Part shown: one piece after another, positions 27,142 to 33,295 of the stretch
Layout: every line of letters begins with the position of its first letter
Position numbering within the stretch: the first letter of the stretch is position 1
IMG/VR virus record: IMGVR_UViG_3300046689_000827
Span: 1 to 33,295 of that record
Strand: one strand, 5' to 3'
Source of the DNA: a virus
DNA: 33,295 nucleotides
Notes under the pieces: model-generated
Databases searched by the model: none
What the model saw: the letters and a program-made list of their open reading frames with translations, nothing else
Told to the model about the DNA's origin: nothing
Program-made: the position numbers and the translations under genes

Positions 27142-27935
27142 TTGTCGCCTCCGAACGGGATGAGCGGCCACGCCTGCTCGACACGCACGTCGGGCTTCAT
27201 GCGCCGCAGGTGCTCTTGCAGGGATCGGGCCTGTTCCGCGGCCCAGCCGATCTGTGCCGCATGCAGCTGGTCGAGGTCGAGGTCGGTGAGGTCGTCGAAC
27301 CGCTGGTGGTGGTCCCAGGTGACGAACTCGGGCCGGTCGGCGTGCGGGGTCTGCGCGAGCGACCCGATGCGGTAGGCGATGCGGGCGGACATCAGTGCGT
27401 CGTACTCGCTGCCGTGCGCGGCCTCCTCGTCCCACCCGAAGCCGTAGACCTGCGCAAGGGTGACCAGTTGGCGGGGGCCCTGGCTCTGCGAGATGCGGCG
27501 CCGCCGGGGCAGGACATGCTGGTCGAGGACGCGGGTGTCGATGACGCGCATCCGCGCCAGGTCGAAGGCTTCGTCGAGGCCGCAGCCGAGGTGCCGGCGG
27601 GCTTCGCGGTCGAGGAGGGTGAGGTCGAAGACGACGTTGTGGCCGACGATTGGAATGCCGCGGGTGACCGCTTCACCGACTGCGGTGACGACGTCTCCGA
27701 CGACATCCTTGGCCGGATTGCCGTTCGCGTGGGCGTGGTCGGAGCTGATGCCGTGGACGGCGCGGGCGGCCTCCGGGATGTCGGCGCCGTTGAGGTCGGA
27801 CAGCCAGTTCAGCGGGACGGTGTCTTCGCCGCCGCCGACGTAGATGGCGGACGCGGTGACGATCAGGTCGCGGTCGACGCTGATGCCGGTGGTTTCCGTG
27901 TCGATCGCACAGAGCCTTTGCTCATGCCAGCTCAC
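27138..27935 (-). CDS. DnaQ-like 3-prime to 5-prime exonuclease, DEDDh type (265 aa)
   Basis: DTETTG at 12-17 supplies the first two acidic metal ligands; IVGHNVVFDLTLLD (96-109) carries the third (D104); HGSEYDA (174-180) holds the fourth with the catalytic histidine H174, as in the epsilon subunit of DNA polymerase III. An extra C-terminal helical part (about 200-265) is likely a partner-binding tail. Such enzymes trim DNA ends in phage recombination. It sits two genes from the RecT-like annealing protein and could process ends for it. Confidence 0.88.
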   Translation of the reverse strand: MSWHEQRLCAIDTETTGISVDRDLIVTASAIYVGGGEDTVPLNWLSDLNGADIPEAARAVHGISSDHAHANGNPAKDVVGDVVTAVGEAVTRGIPIVGHNVVFDLTLLDREARRHLGCGLDEAFDLARMRVIDTRVLDQHVLPRRRRISQSQGPRQLVTLAQVYGFGWDEEAAHGSEYDALMSARIAYRIGSLAQTPHADRPEFVTWDHHQRFDDLTDLDLDQLHAAQIGWAAEQARSLQEHLRRMKPDVRVEQAWPLIPFGGDK

Positions 27936-28450
27936 GACGCCTCACCGGCCTCGATCTGCAGGAGGTTCAGGTGCGCCAGGGCTCCGGTGCGCCAGGCTTC
28001 GGCGATGGCTTCCTTGCCGCCTGTGGACGGGCGGACGGAGTGGGTGAGCGCCCGGGTGGCTTTGACCTCGACGCCGGGGACGTCGTGGAGCTCGCCGGTC
28101 TCGGTGTCGACGATGCGGGGGACGCCTGCCGCGGTCATCTGGGCAAGGAGCGTGGTGCGGTAGGCGGGCCGGACTTCGGTCACGAGCCGGGTGGTGACCT
28201 CGCCGGGGGCGATGCTGCGGACGAAGTCGCGGAAGGCGTCGTCGTCGATGACGACGGCTGCGGGCTTGGCGTCGGAGCGGCTGATGGTGGCGACCTTGGT
28301 GCCGTCCGGCAGGGTCGCGGTGACCTTGGAGATTCCGTTGCCGACGAGCTGCTCTTGCATGGCGTTCTTCACCTCCTTGAGGCGGTCGTTGACGGTGTCG
28401 GAGAGGGCTTTGAGGGCGGCCTCTTCGAGGGCGAGCTGTGCGATGTCCAT
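27932..28450 (-). CDS. Conserved-looking protein next to RecT and exonuclease (172 aa)
   Basis: ATG start at 28450 preceded by GGAGCCCCC. N-terminal helix (LEEAALKALSDTVNDRLKEVKNAMQEQLVGNG) leads into a strand region (KVTATLPDGTKVATISRSDAKPAAVVIDD) and a C-terminal helical part. A hairpin separates it from RecT. It resembles the small proteins that often accompany phage RecT operons, perhaps an exonuclease partner; no family name is certain. Confidence 0.75.
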   Translation of the reverse strand: MDIAQLALEEAALKALSDTVNDRLKEVKNAMQEQLVGNGISKVTATLPDGTKVATISRSDAKPAAVVIDDDAFRDFVRSIAPGEVTTRLVTEVRPAYRTTLLAQMTAAGVPRIVDTETGELHDVPGVEVKATRALTHSVRPSTGGKEAIAEAWRTGALAHLNLLQIEAGEAS

Positions 28451-28477
28451 GGGGGCTCCGTGGTTTGCTGGTGGGGT

Positions 28478-28506
28478 GGGCCGGCCCGATTGCCGCGGGC
28501 CGGCCC
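28478..28506. terminator. Hairpin after the RecT gene
   Basis: GGGCCGGCCC occurs twice (28478-28487 and 28497-28506) and, being palindromic, pairs as a 10-bp stem around a nine-base loop, 13 bases beyond the RecT stop. It may reduce read-through from RecT into the exonuclease train. Confidence 0.6.
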
Positions 28507-28518
28507 GTCCTGTGCGGG

Positions 28519-29643
28519 TTAGGCGGCGGGGCGGATTTGTGCGGCGAGGGTGCGGATCGCGTTGGCGGAGGCGTCTTCGATGGAGCAGCCGAGGGCGCTG
28601 TATGCGCCGTTTTCGAAGTCGCTGAGGTTCGCGGCTTCGGCGGCGGCGCGCAGCTCGGCGACAGCGGCGGCGTGGTCGGCTTCCTCGTCGGGGACGACCT
28701 CGCCCTCGACCACGTCCTCGTCTTGCCCCTCGGGCCCGGTGGGCTGCGGCTCAGCAATCGCCTTCGCCCTGCGGGTCAGGTACTGGCCGAGCTCGCTGAT
28801 CTCACCGGTGTCGGCGGCCAGTACCGGGGCCTCCATCAGGCGCCCCGTCTTGGCCAGCCCCCACAGCTCGGAGATGCGCTCCTTGCCGGTGGCCTTCTCC
28901 GCCTGGTCTGCGATCTCCTGCGCCGGCTTGTGCGGTTCGACCCGCGGGGCCTCCGCGGTCTGCTGCGGCGCGGTGACTGGGGTGGCCCACGGATCAGCCT
29001 CGCCCTGCTGGACGCTGCGAAGGTGCCGCTCCTCCGGGGCCGGGTTGTCGGCCTGAGCCATCTCCTCGGCCGTGTACACCCCGGCCAGGTCGTGCGGGAA
29101 GGCCTTCCGCAGCGCGAGTGCCTCCGCGCACTTCGCGAGCTGGCCAGCGGGCATTTTGCCCCACAGGCCGATCGACTTGTTCTCCTTGCCGGTCTGCACG
29201 TACTCGCGGAACAGCGCCACTGCGGGGAACCGCTGGCCGTTCCGAATCACCGTGACCTTCACGCCGGAGGGCGGCGTCTCGGACAGCCACACGTCCCGCC
29301 ACTGGCCGTCCTTGTCGCACCAGAGGGTGTCCTCGTAGCCGAGGTCGGCGTTCTGCTCGGCGACGACGCGGTGAGCGATGACTCGGTAGCCGTCGATGCT
29401 GGTCTGCGGGGTGTACACCTTGCGCTGCTGCCGACTGTCCCAACGGCCGATGAGGTAGATCTGCCGGGAGAACGGGTCGAGGCGAGTGCGCTGGCAGAGG
29501 TGGAGGAACGCGGACAGTTCCGCGGCGGTCACCTGGTTGTCGATGCCGGACTGCTGGAGTACTGCCTGCTGCGCGGGAGTCCAGTCAGTCTGGTCGGGGC
29601 GGATGGCGAGTGCGCCGCCTGCCTGGACGAGGTCGGTGCTCAT
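28519..29643 (-). CDS. recT: RecT/Bet-family single-strand annealing protein (374 aa)
   Basis: CAGGAG precedes ATG 29643; the longer upstream reading has no ribosome site and is rejected. Residues about 15-200 match phage recombination protein Bet: LSAFLHLCQRTRLDPFSRQIYLIGRWD, then the sheet region SIDGYRVIAHRVVAEQNADLGYEDTLWCDKDGQW, ending with AKCAEALALRKAFPHDLAGVYTAEEM. The C-terminal 170 residues are acidic and helical, likely flexible. It promotes annealing of single strands during recombination and repair, with the exonuclease downstream as plausible partner. Confidence 0.88.
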   Translation of the reverse strand: MSTDLVQAGGALAIRPDQTDWTPAQQAVLQQSGIDNQVTAAELSAFLHLCQRTRLDPFSRQIYLIGRWDSRQQRKVYTPQTSIDGYRVIAHRVVAEQNADLGYEDTLWCDKDGQWRDVWLSETPPSGVKVTVIRNGQRFPAVALFREYVQTGKENKSIGLWGKMPAGQLAKCAEALALRKAFPHDLAGVYTAEEMAQADNPAPEERHLRSVQQGEADPWATPVTAPQQTAEAPRVEPHKPAQEIADQAEKATGKERISELWGLAKTGRLMEAPVLAADTGEISELGQYLTRRAKAIAEPQPTGPEGQDEDVVEGEVVPDEEADHAAAVAELRAAAEAANLSDFENGAYSALGCSIEDASANAIRTLAAQIRPAA

Positions 29644-29704
29644 TGGTGGTGCTCCTGTTCGCTGCTGAGCTGCGTGTTCTGCGTGAAATGGGTGCACTGA
29701 AGGC

Positions 29705-29750
29705 GGGCCGCCAGCCCCAGCCGGGGGGGTTGGTCCGGGGCTGGCGGCCC
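29705..29750. terminator. Very stable hairpin between RecT and the 179-aa gene
   Basis: GGGCCGCCAGCCCC and GGGGCTGGCGGCCC form a perfect 14-bp stem with an 18-base G-rich loop. It lies within the 164-bp gap 29644-29807, past the stop of the 179-aa gene, and is the strongest hairpin of the window. Confidence 0.8.
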
Positions 29751-29807
29751 TGGATGCCGCGGGAGCGAGGGGGGCGCGCTACACCGCGGCGGTATGGGAG
29801 GTGGAGG

Positions 29808-30347
29808 TCAGGTGGCCTCAGCGGCGGTCACGATGCGGTCGTGGGCTTCGTTGAAGTCGTTCTCGTCGAGGCCCATCCACGGCATGGTGTGCGACATCGC
29901 GATCAAGATGTCGTAGGCGCTGAACCCGTCCGCCTTGGCCTCGCGCGCCGCTTCGTCGATGTCCGCGTCCGCGTAGACGCCGTTGCGGCTGACGTCGCCG
30001 CGCATCCGGTATGCCGGACTCGCGGGCAGGACCGGGTAGTAGCGGGCGGCCTTCGCGAACAGCTCGTCCGCGTCGACGTTGGCGCGCAGCGTGTCCATGT
30101 CCTGCGTCCAGTCGACGAGCGTCCCGAAGAGCTCGGCGGTCTTGATGGCGTCTTCGCAGGTCATGGTGTCCGCCACGGCGCGGCCGGAGGGATCGTGGCC
30201 GATGCGCCAGCGGTGCGGGCTGGACGGGTGCATGCCGTCCGGGATGCGGTAGACGAGCAGACCGGGCGTGATCTGCATCGCGAGCGGCACCGTGTACACC
30301 TGGCCGTCAGCCAAGGCGAGTTGGTAGTCGCGGACTTCACCGATCAT
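29808..30347 (-). CDS. Hypothetical protein (179 aa)
   Basis: GAAGGGGAA precedes the ATG. N-terminal strand-rich part (EVRDYQLALADGQVYTVPLAMQI) followed by helices (CEDAIKTAELFGTLVDWTQDMDTLRANVDADELFAKAARYY), an acidic segment (VYADADIDEAAREAKADG) and a final helix. No family recognised. Flanked by hairpins, hence probably independently terminated. Confidence 0.75.
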   Translation of the reverse strand: MIGEVRDYQLALADGQVYTVPLAMQITPGLLVYRIPDGMHPSSPHRWRIGHDPSGRAVADTMTCEDAIKTAELFGTLVDWTQDMDTLRANVDADELFAKAARYYPVLPASPAYRMRGDVSRNGVYADADIDEAAREAKADGFSAYDILIAMSHTMPWMGLDENDFNEAHDRIVTAAEAT

Positions 30348-30383
30348 CGGGATTCCCCTTCCATGGGAAGCTGGTGGTGGACT

Positions 30384-30406
30384 CCCGCCCGTTAGCCCCG
30401 GGCGGG
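30384..30406. terminator. Hairpin after the 66-aa gene
   Basis: CCCGCCCG and CGGGCGGG pair as an 8-bp stem with loop TTAGCCC, 12 bases past the stop of the 66-aa gene in its reading direction. Confidence 0.6.
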
Positions 30407-30417
30407 GGTTTCTGCTG

Positions 30418-30618
30418 TCAGGCGGCGTTGTCGTCTGCGGTCTCGGCCGCGGCGGTCGCCTTGAGGCCGTCGATGAACTCGGCGAGCCGATCGACGGGGA
30501 TGTAGCAGCCGTTGTTGGAGGTCTGGAGCCACAGGACGGGCCCGTGGTCCTTGTCCTCGATGCGTTCGGTGATGACGTAGTCGCGCGTAGGGCCGGCGAA
30601 TCGGTGCGTCTTGTTCAT
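30418..30618 (-). CDS. Small hypothetical protein (66 aa)
   Basis: GAAGGAG precedes the ATG. MNKTHRFAGPTRDYVITERIEDKDHGPVLWLQTSNNGCYIPVD reads as a small beta sheet, then a helix (RLAEFIDGLKATAAAETAD). The shape is like small immunity or anti-restriction proteins, but that is a guess. Hairpins lie on both sides. Confidence 0.75.
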   Translation of the reverse strand: MNKTHRFAGPTRDYVITERIEDKDHGPVLWLQTSNNGCYIPVDRLAEFIDGLKATAAAETADDNAA

Positions 30619-30649
30619 GGCGGTCTCCTTCGGGGGTTTCTGCTTTGGG

Positions 30650-30688
30650 CGCCGGGCCTGCCAGCCGGTGTCATCTGGCGGCCCGGCG
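30650..30688. terminator. Hairpin after the 155-aa gene
   Basis: CGCCGGGCCTGCCAG and CTGGCGGCCCGGCG pair with a single bulge; the structure ends three bases from the stop of the coiled-coil gene and so terminates the ten-gene train coming from 33.3 kb. Confidence 0.6.
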
Positions 30689-30690
30689 AG

Positions 30691-31158
30691 TCAGGTGGTG
30701 GCGGGCATCGCGTACACGGGCCAGACGGCCGGCTGCGGCCGGTCGAGGACCGGCAGCTGCTGCGTCTCGTCGTTGGCGGTCGAGCGGTGCGGCACCGGGG
30801 AGACGTAGGGCAGGACGACGACCGGAGCGAACGGGCGGACGAGGTCGGTGGGCACCGGATGGAGCTTCGGCCGTGCGTTGACCACGGCCTGCCGGAGCCG
30901 CTCCTGTTCGGCCTTCGCGCGGATCGTCGTGTGCCGCAGATCGGCGTTCGCCTTCAGCAGCCGACCGTTCTCGTCCTCGGCCGCGGCAGCTCGCAGGGAG
31001 TAGCGGCTGGCCGAGAGGATGGTGCTGGTGAGCTCGCAGACGAGTTCTTCGTTGCGGGCGATCAGCGCCTGGTTGTCGGCTTCCACCTGGGCGAGGCGGG
31101 CTTCGAGTTCGCGGTAGGCGGCGGTGTGCTTGCCGGGTGCGGTGGTGGTGAGGCTCAT
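30691..31158 (-). CDS. Coiled-coil hypothetical protein (155 aa)
   Basis: ATG overlaps the DUF6197 gene (ATGA). Residues about 15-95 form a coiled coil (AAYRELEARLAQVEADNQALIARNEELVCEL, then EDENGRLLKANADLRHTTIRAKAEQERLRQAV), followed by a Pro/Val-rich tail (LHPVPTDLVRPFAPVVVLPYVSPVP). No family recognised. Last gene of the ten-gene train. Confidence 0.75.
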   Translation of the reverse strand: MSLTTTAPGKHTAAYRELEARLAQVEADNQALIARNEELVCELTSTILSASRYSLRAAAAEDENGRLLKANADLRHTTIRAKAEQERLRQAVVNARPKLHPVPTDLVRPFAPVVVLPYVSPVPHRSTANDETQQLPVLDRPQPAVWPVYAMPATT

Positions 31159-31517
31159 GCCGCCACCCCCGCCTTCAGGCTGGCCGCGGTGTCGCGGAGC
31201 AGCTTGGCGGCTTCCCGCTTGCCGTGGCCGCGGGCGTCGTTCCAGGAGACGATCGCCGCTTCCGGGATGCGGGCGAGGATCGCCTGCTCGGCAGCCCAGA
31301 CGCGCAGGTCGCGGCCGGTGTACACGGGCGTGCCGTGCGCGGCGATGTTGAGGGCGCCGATGATGTCGACCCGGCAGCCGGCGGGCTTGGTGCCGCCCGC
31401 GGCCTGCTTGTGGTCGTACAGGTCCCGCTTGCAGTGGCCGTTGGTGTCGATGACGTCGGCGGCCTTGCCGACGAGGTCGGCGGTCTCGACGTCGGTGGGG
31501 ATGGTCAGGGTGGTCAC
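31155..31517 (-). CDS. DUF6197-like protein, second copy (120 aa)
   Basis: GTG start in a GTGA overlap. Carries the family pattern: a helix LVGKAADVIDTNGHCKRDLYD, a short cysteine-containing strand (AGCRVDIIGALNIA), and SWNDARG at 91-97 followed by a final helix (REAAKLLRDTAASL). This matches the C-terminal half of the protein at 3143-3652. Function of the family is not known to me. Confidence 0.75.
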   Translation of the reverse strand: MTTLTIPTDVETADLVGKAADVIDTNGHCKRDLYDHKQAAGGTKPAGCRVDIIGALNIAAHGTPVYTGRDLRVWAAEQAILARIPEAAIVSWNDARGHGKREAAKLLRDTAASLKAGVAA

Positions 31518-31621
31518 TGGCCCTCCTTGGCGGGCTGGAGCAGGTCGCGGACTTCCCGGGCGACGATCAGCAGCCAGCCGCAACACGGCAGCGAGACTGC
31601 GATCCAGATGGCGGTGCTCAC
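31514..31621 (-). CDS. Single-pass membrane micro-protein (35 aa)
   Basis: MSTAIWIAVSLPCCGWLLIVAREVRDLLQPAKEGQ: one hydrophobic helix with a short charged tail. GTG start and stop both overlap neighbours as GTGA, which is why it is called. A second such peptide lies two genes upstream in this train. Confidence 0.6.
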   Translation of the reverse strand: MSTAIWIAVSLPCCGWLLIVAREVRDLLQPAKEGQ

Positions 31622-32088
31622 GACTCGGCCCCCTCGTCCGTGCCCCACGCCTCGCACGCCGCGTTCAACTCGTTGGCGTGCTCCCAGCGGGAGGCAGTGA
31701 CGGACTGGTTGCGGTGCTCGATCAGCGCGCGAACGCTTTCGACGACGTAGGCCGGAGCCGCGTATCCCTCCGCGGTGAGCGCGGCCGGTTCGTCGTTGCC
31801 GCCGTGGTTGGGGCGGAGTTCGGCCCACTCCCAGACCGGGCCGCGTTCGGGCTCGCCGTCCTCGATGCCGGTGTGCCATTCCCAGCTGAGGATCAGGCCG
31901 TTCGGCCACCGTTCGGCGTCGAGGCCGGAGGTGTCGGGGTCGAGGGTGATGACGGCGTTGAGGTAGCAGTAGATGCCGCGGGTCTCCCCGTCGGACGTCC
32001 ACGCGTCGGCGGATTCGAGGCCGGCCTCGGTGAGGGCGTCGCAGACGGCGTTGATGTAGTCGTCGTGCGGAAGGGTGCGAGTGGTCAC
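31618..32088 (-). CDS. Acidic alpha/beta hypothetical protein (156 aa)
   Basis: GTG start in a GTGA overlap. N-terminal helix (DYINAVCDALTEAGLESAD), a strand run (GIYCYLNAVITLDPDTSG, then WPNGLILSWEWHTGIEDGEPERGPVWEWAELRP) and a C-terminal helical half (APAYVVESVRALIEHRN). Strong acidity suggests a DNA-mimic or inhibitor role is possible; no family recognised. Confidence 0.75.
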   Translation of the reverse strand: MTTRTLPHDDYINAVCDALTEAGLESADAWTSDGETRGIYCYLNAVITLDPDTSGLDAERWPNGLILSWEWHTGIEDGEPERGPVWEWAELRPNHGGNDEPAALTAEGYAAPAYVVESVRALIEHRNQSVTASRWEHANELNAACEAWGTDEGAES

Positions 32089-32216
32089 TGGTTTCCCCTG
32101 GAGATCTCGTCACTGATGCGGGTGCCGAACAGGGCGAGGAAGGCCATGGCGGCTAGGACTGTCCAGCCGGTCACGGAAACCTGGGCGGCGGCGAGGACAG
32201 ACGGGATCGGGATCAC
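32085..32216 (-). CDS. Single-pass membrane micro-protein (43 aa)
   Basis: GTG start at 32216 and TGA at 32085 both overlap neighbouring genes. MIPIPSVLAAAQVSVTGWTVLAAMAFLALFG followed by TRISDEISRGNQ is a single transmembrane helix with a polar tail. The junctions are the main evidence. Confidence 0.6.
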   Translation of the reverse strand: MIPIPSVLAAAQVSVTGWTVLAAMAFLALFGTRISDEISRGNQ

Positions 32217-32431
32217 GGCGTCTCCAGTCCGGTTCGGTCGATGTATCCGGCGGCGAGGCTGGCCTCGTAGCTGGCGGTGGTGCGGAGGGTGTCGTTCAGC
32301 TCGCGCTTGGCCGCCAGTTCCGTAGTCCGCTCCGCCACGACGGCGGTCAGGCTGCGGATCGCGAGGCGGCGCAGGGCGTTGGCGAAGCCCGCGATCGGCG
32401 ACAGGCGCGGCGCCGGGACGGGGGCGGCCAT
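32213..32431 (-). CDS. Helical hypothetical protein (72 aa)
   Basis: ATG overlaps the upstream stop (TGATG). Basic helical sequence (ANALRRLAIRSLTAVVAERTTELAAKRELNDTLRTTASYEASL). Coiled-coil tendency; no family recognised. Confidence 0.65.
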   Translation of the reverse strand: MAAPVPAPRLSPIAGFANALRRLAIRSLTAVVAERTTELAAKRELNDTLRTTASYEASLAAGYIDRTGLETP

Positions 32432-32670
32432 CACGCCGCCTCCAGGGCGTGTCGGTATGTGGCGGCGGTCGTCGGCTGCGGGGCGGGGGTGAGGGGCCCG
32501 TGGTCGCGGTAGACGACCGACAGCGGCAGGACCACGGCAGGGGTGCCGGGGCGCAGCATCAGCGGCTCGTCCGACTCGTTGTGCTCGCAGGTCCACAGCC
32601 AGCGGGAGCCGTCCAGAGCGACCTGCACCCGGTCCAGGTCGATGGCGGTGCCGTCGAGGAAGCCGGTCAT
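32431..32670 (-). CDS. Hypothetical beta-rich protein (79 aa)
   Basis: ATG overlaps the upstream stop (TGATG). Strands with a WTCEH motif (IDLDRVQVALDGSRWLWTCEHNESDEPLML) and a hydrophobic strand (AVVLPLSVVYRD). One cysteine and several histidines might bind metal. No family recognised. Confidence 0.65.
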   Translation of the reverse strand: MTGFLDGTAIDLDRVQVALDGSRWLWTCEHNESDEPLMLRPGTPAVVLPLSVVYRDHGPLTPAPQPTTAATYRHALEAA

Positions 32671-32987
32671 CACGCCACCGCTTTCGCCAGCTGCGGGCGG
32701 GCCTGCGGGGTGTAGCCGTGGATGATGACGGTGGCGCCGTCGACCTTGGCCTCGGCGATCAGGTGGATCTGGCCGACCGCGGTCAGCTGGTGCTCCACCG
32801 TGTCGGTGTCGGCGTGCAGGGCCTCCCGCCACGCTTCGAACGAGGCCAGCGAGTCGTAGCACTCGACCATCAGCTCGTCGGGAACGTTCGACACGATCCG
32901 GATGTCGGCGGCCGGCAGCAGCGGGTACTCCGTTGCCAGGGAGTGCAGTGCGGCGATGCTGCGGGAGTGATCGGCGAGAGTCCTCAC
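32670..32987 (-). CDS. Hypothetical alpha/beta protein (105 aa)
   Basis: GTG start in a GTGA overlap. Helix (DHSRSIAALHSLATEY), strand (ADIRIVSNVPDELMVECY), helix (LASFEAWREALHADTDTV), strands (GQIHLIAEAKVDGATVIIHGYT): a compact sandwich. Family not recognised. Confidence 0.7.
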   Translation of the reverse strand: MRTLADHSRSIAALHSLATEYPLLPAADIRIVSNVPDELMVECYDSLASFEAWREALHADTDTVEHQLTAVGQIHLIAEAKVDGATVIIHGYTPQARPQLAKAVA

Positions 32988-33247
32988 GACGCCTCCAACG
33001 GGCGGTAATAGGTGGGCTGGGCGGCAAGAGCGGTGGCCCAGGCCGGGTAGTCGTCGTCGGTGGCGCAGGCCCCGTCGGGGTGGCTGAGGAGCCACGCGTC
33101 GTGGGCGTAGGCGATGAGGTCCGACGGGGAGTGCGTGTGGGCGGCGGCGTCGGCCAACGTCTGGCAGGCGCGCTGCCGGGCGACGAGCTGCTGCACGGTG
33201 GCCAACGGCACGTCCAGGTCGCGGATCGGGCGCGGGGTCGTCGTCAT
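32984..33247 (-). CDS. Helical hypothetical protein (87 aa)
   Basis: ATG at 33247 overlaps the stop of the partial gene upstream. Helix-rich with several aromatic residues (VQQLVARQRACQTLADAAAHTHSPSDLIAYAHDAWLLSH). No family recognised. Confidence 0.7.
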   Translation of the reverse strand: MTTTPRPIRDLDVPLATVQQLVARQRACQTLADAAAHTHSPSDLIAYAHDAWLLSHPDGACATDDDYPAWATALAAQPTYYRPLEAS

Positions 33248-33295
33248 CGCCCGGCCTCCGCTCCGTCGCGCGGGGTGAGACCAGGGGCGCCCAGC
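33244..33295 (-). CDS. C-terminal end of a gene cut by the window edge
   Basis: Only the last 16 codons (LGAPGLTPRDGAEAGR) are visible, ending in a TGA that overlaps the next ATG as ATGA. The overlap, matching the train it leads into, is the sole support for calling it. Confidence 0.4.
   Translation of the reverse strand, partial: LGAPGLTPRDGAEAGR

Noticed and set aside
1-33295. tRNA, rRNA, integrase, att sites, virion genes
   Set aside because: Nothing resembling a tRNA cloverleaf, ribosomal sequence, recombinase active site (tyrosine or serine type), terminase, portal or capsid was seen in either strand.

Overview
The window is very GC-rich DNA from an actinomycete, most likely Streptomyces. 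The signs are G/C at nearly every third codon position, frequent GTG starts, candidate leaderless genes and only one TTA leucine codon noticed by eye. It is accessory DNA from a mobile element and contains no housekeeping genes. Almost all genes lie on the minus strand in tightly packed trains whose start and stop codons overlap (ATGA, GTGA or TGATG). The plus-strand exceptions are mainly small regulators and a regulatory island near 11-13.5 kb. No integrase, capsid, portal, terminase or tail gene is visible, so prophage, phage-plasmid, plasmid and integrative conjugative element all remain possible. The sequence runs off both ends of the window.

Read in the direction of minus-strand transcription (right to left): 33.3-30.7 kb is a train of ten small genes, mostly unknown, including two tiny membrane peptides and a DUF6197 protein. 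30.6-28.5 kb holds single genes separated by hairpins and ends with a RecT/Bet-type annealing protein. 28.4-23.8 kb is one overlapping train with a DnaQ-like exonuclease, an N6-adenine-type methyltransferase, a winged-helix protein, membrane proteins, a multi-HTH protein and an HTH/HNH-like protein. A plus-strand ribbon-helix-helix regulator (23.5 kb) separates this from the replication block at 23.3-18.7 kb. That block contains a winged-helix initiator carrying internal iterons, a DnaC-like loader, a DnaB-like helicase and a cytosine-5 methyltransferase. 18.6-13.6 kb holds unknown proteins and an HNH nuclease.

The 13.5-10.7 kb island faces plus: a UTRA-only protein, a full GntR/UTRA regulator, a GIY-YIG protein and a small TTA-containing gene. 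Facing away from it, on the minus strand, is an operon led by an excisionase-like HTH protein. The same promoter with an embedded GAGAGG/CCTCTC inverted repeat lies ahead of both the excisionase-like operon and the GIY-YIG gene, so the GntR protein is the obvious candidate to control both. From 10.7 to 8.0 kb are small proteins, several of them membrane proteins. 8.0-4.6 kb is a Streptomyces-style conjugation pair: a SpdB-like membrane protein overlapping an FtsK/TraB-type DNA translocase. At the 3-prime end of the translocase gene is an array of 11-bp units with a GACCCGGC core arranged in two opposed arms, a strong candidate transfer locus (clt) or origin. Below 4.4 kb are a zinc-finger protein, a second DUF6197 protein, two small plus-strand genes and more unknown small proteins.

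Taken together this looks like a hybrid element: phage-type replication and recombination (initiator, DnaC, DnaB, RecT, exonuclease, two orphan methyltransferases) combined with single-protein FtsK-like conjugative transfer, under GntR-type control as is typical of actinomycete transferable elements. Function assignments come from motifs read by eye; no database search was possible.
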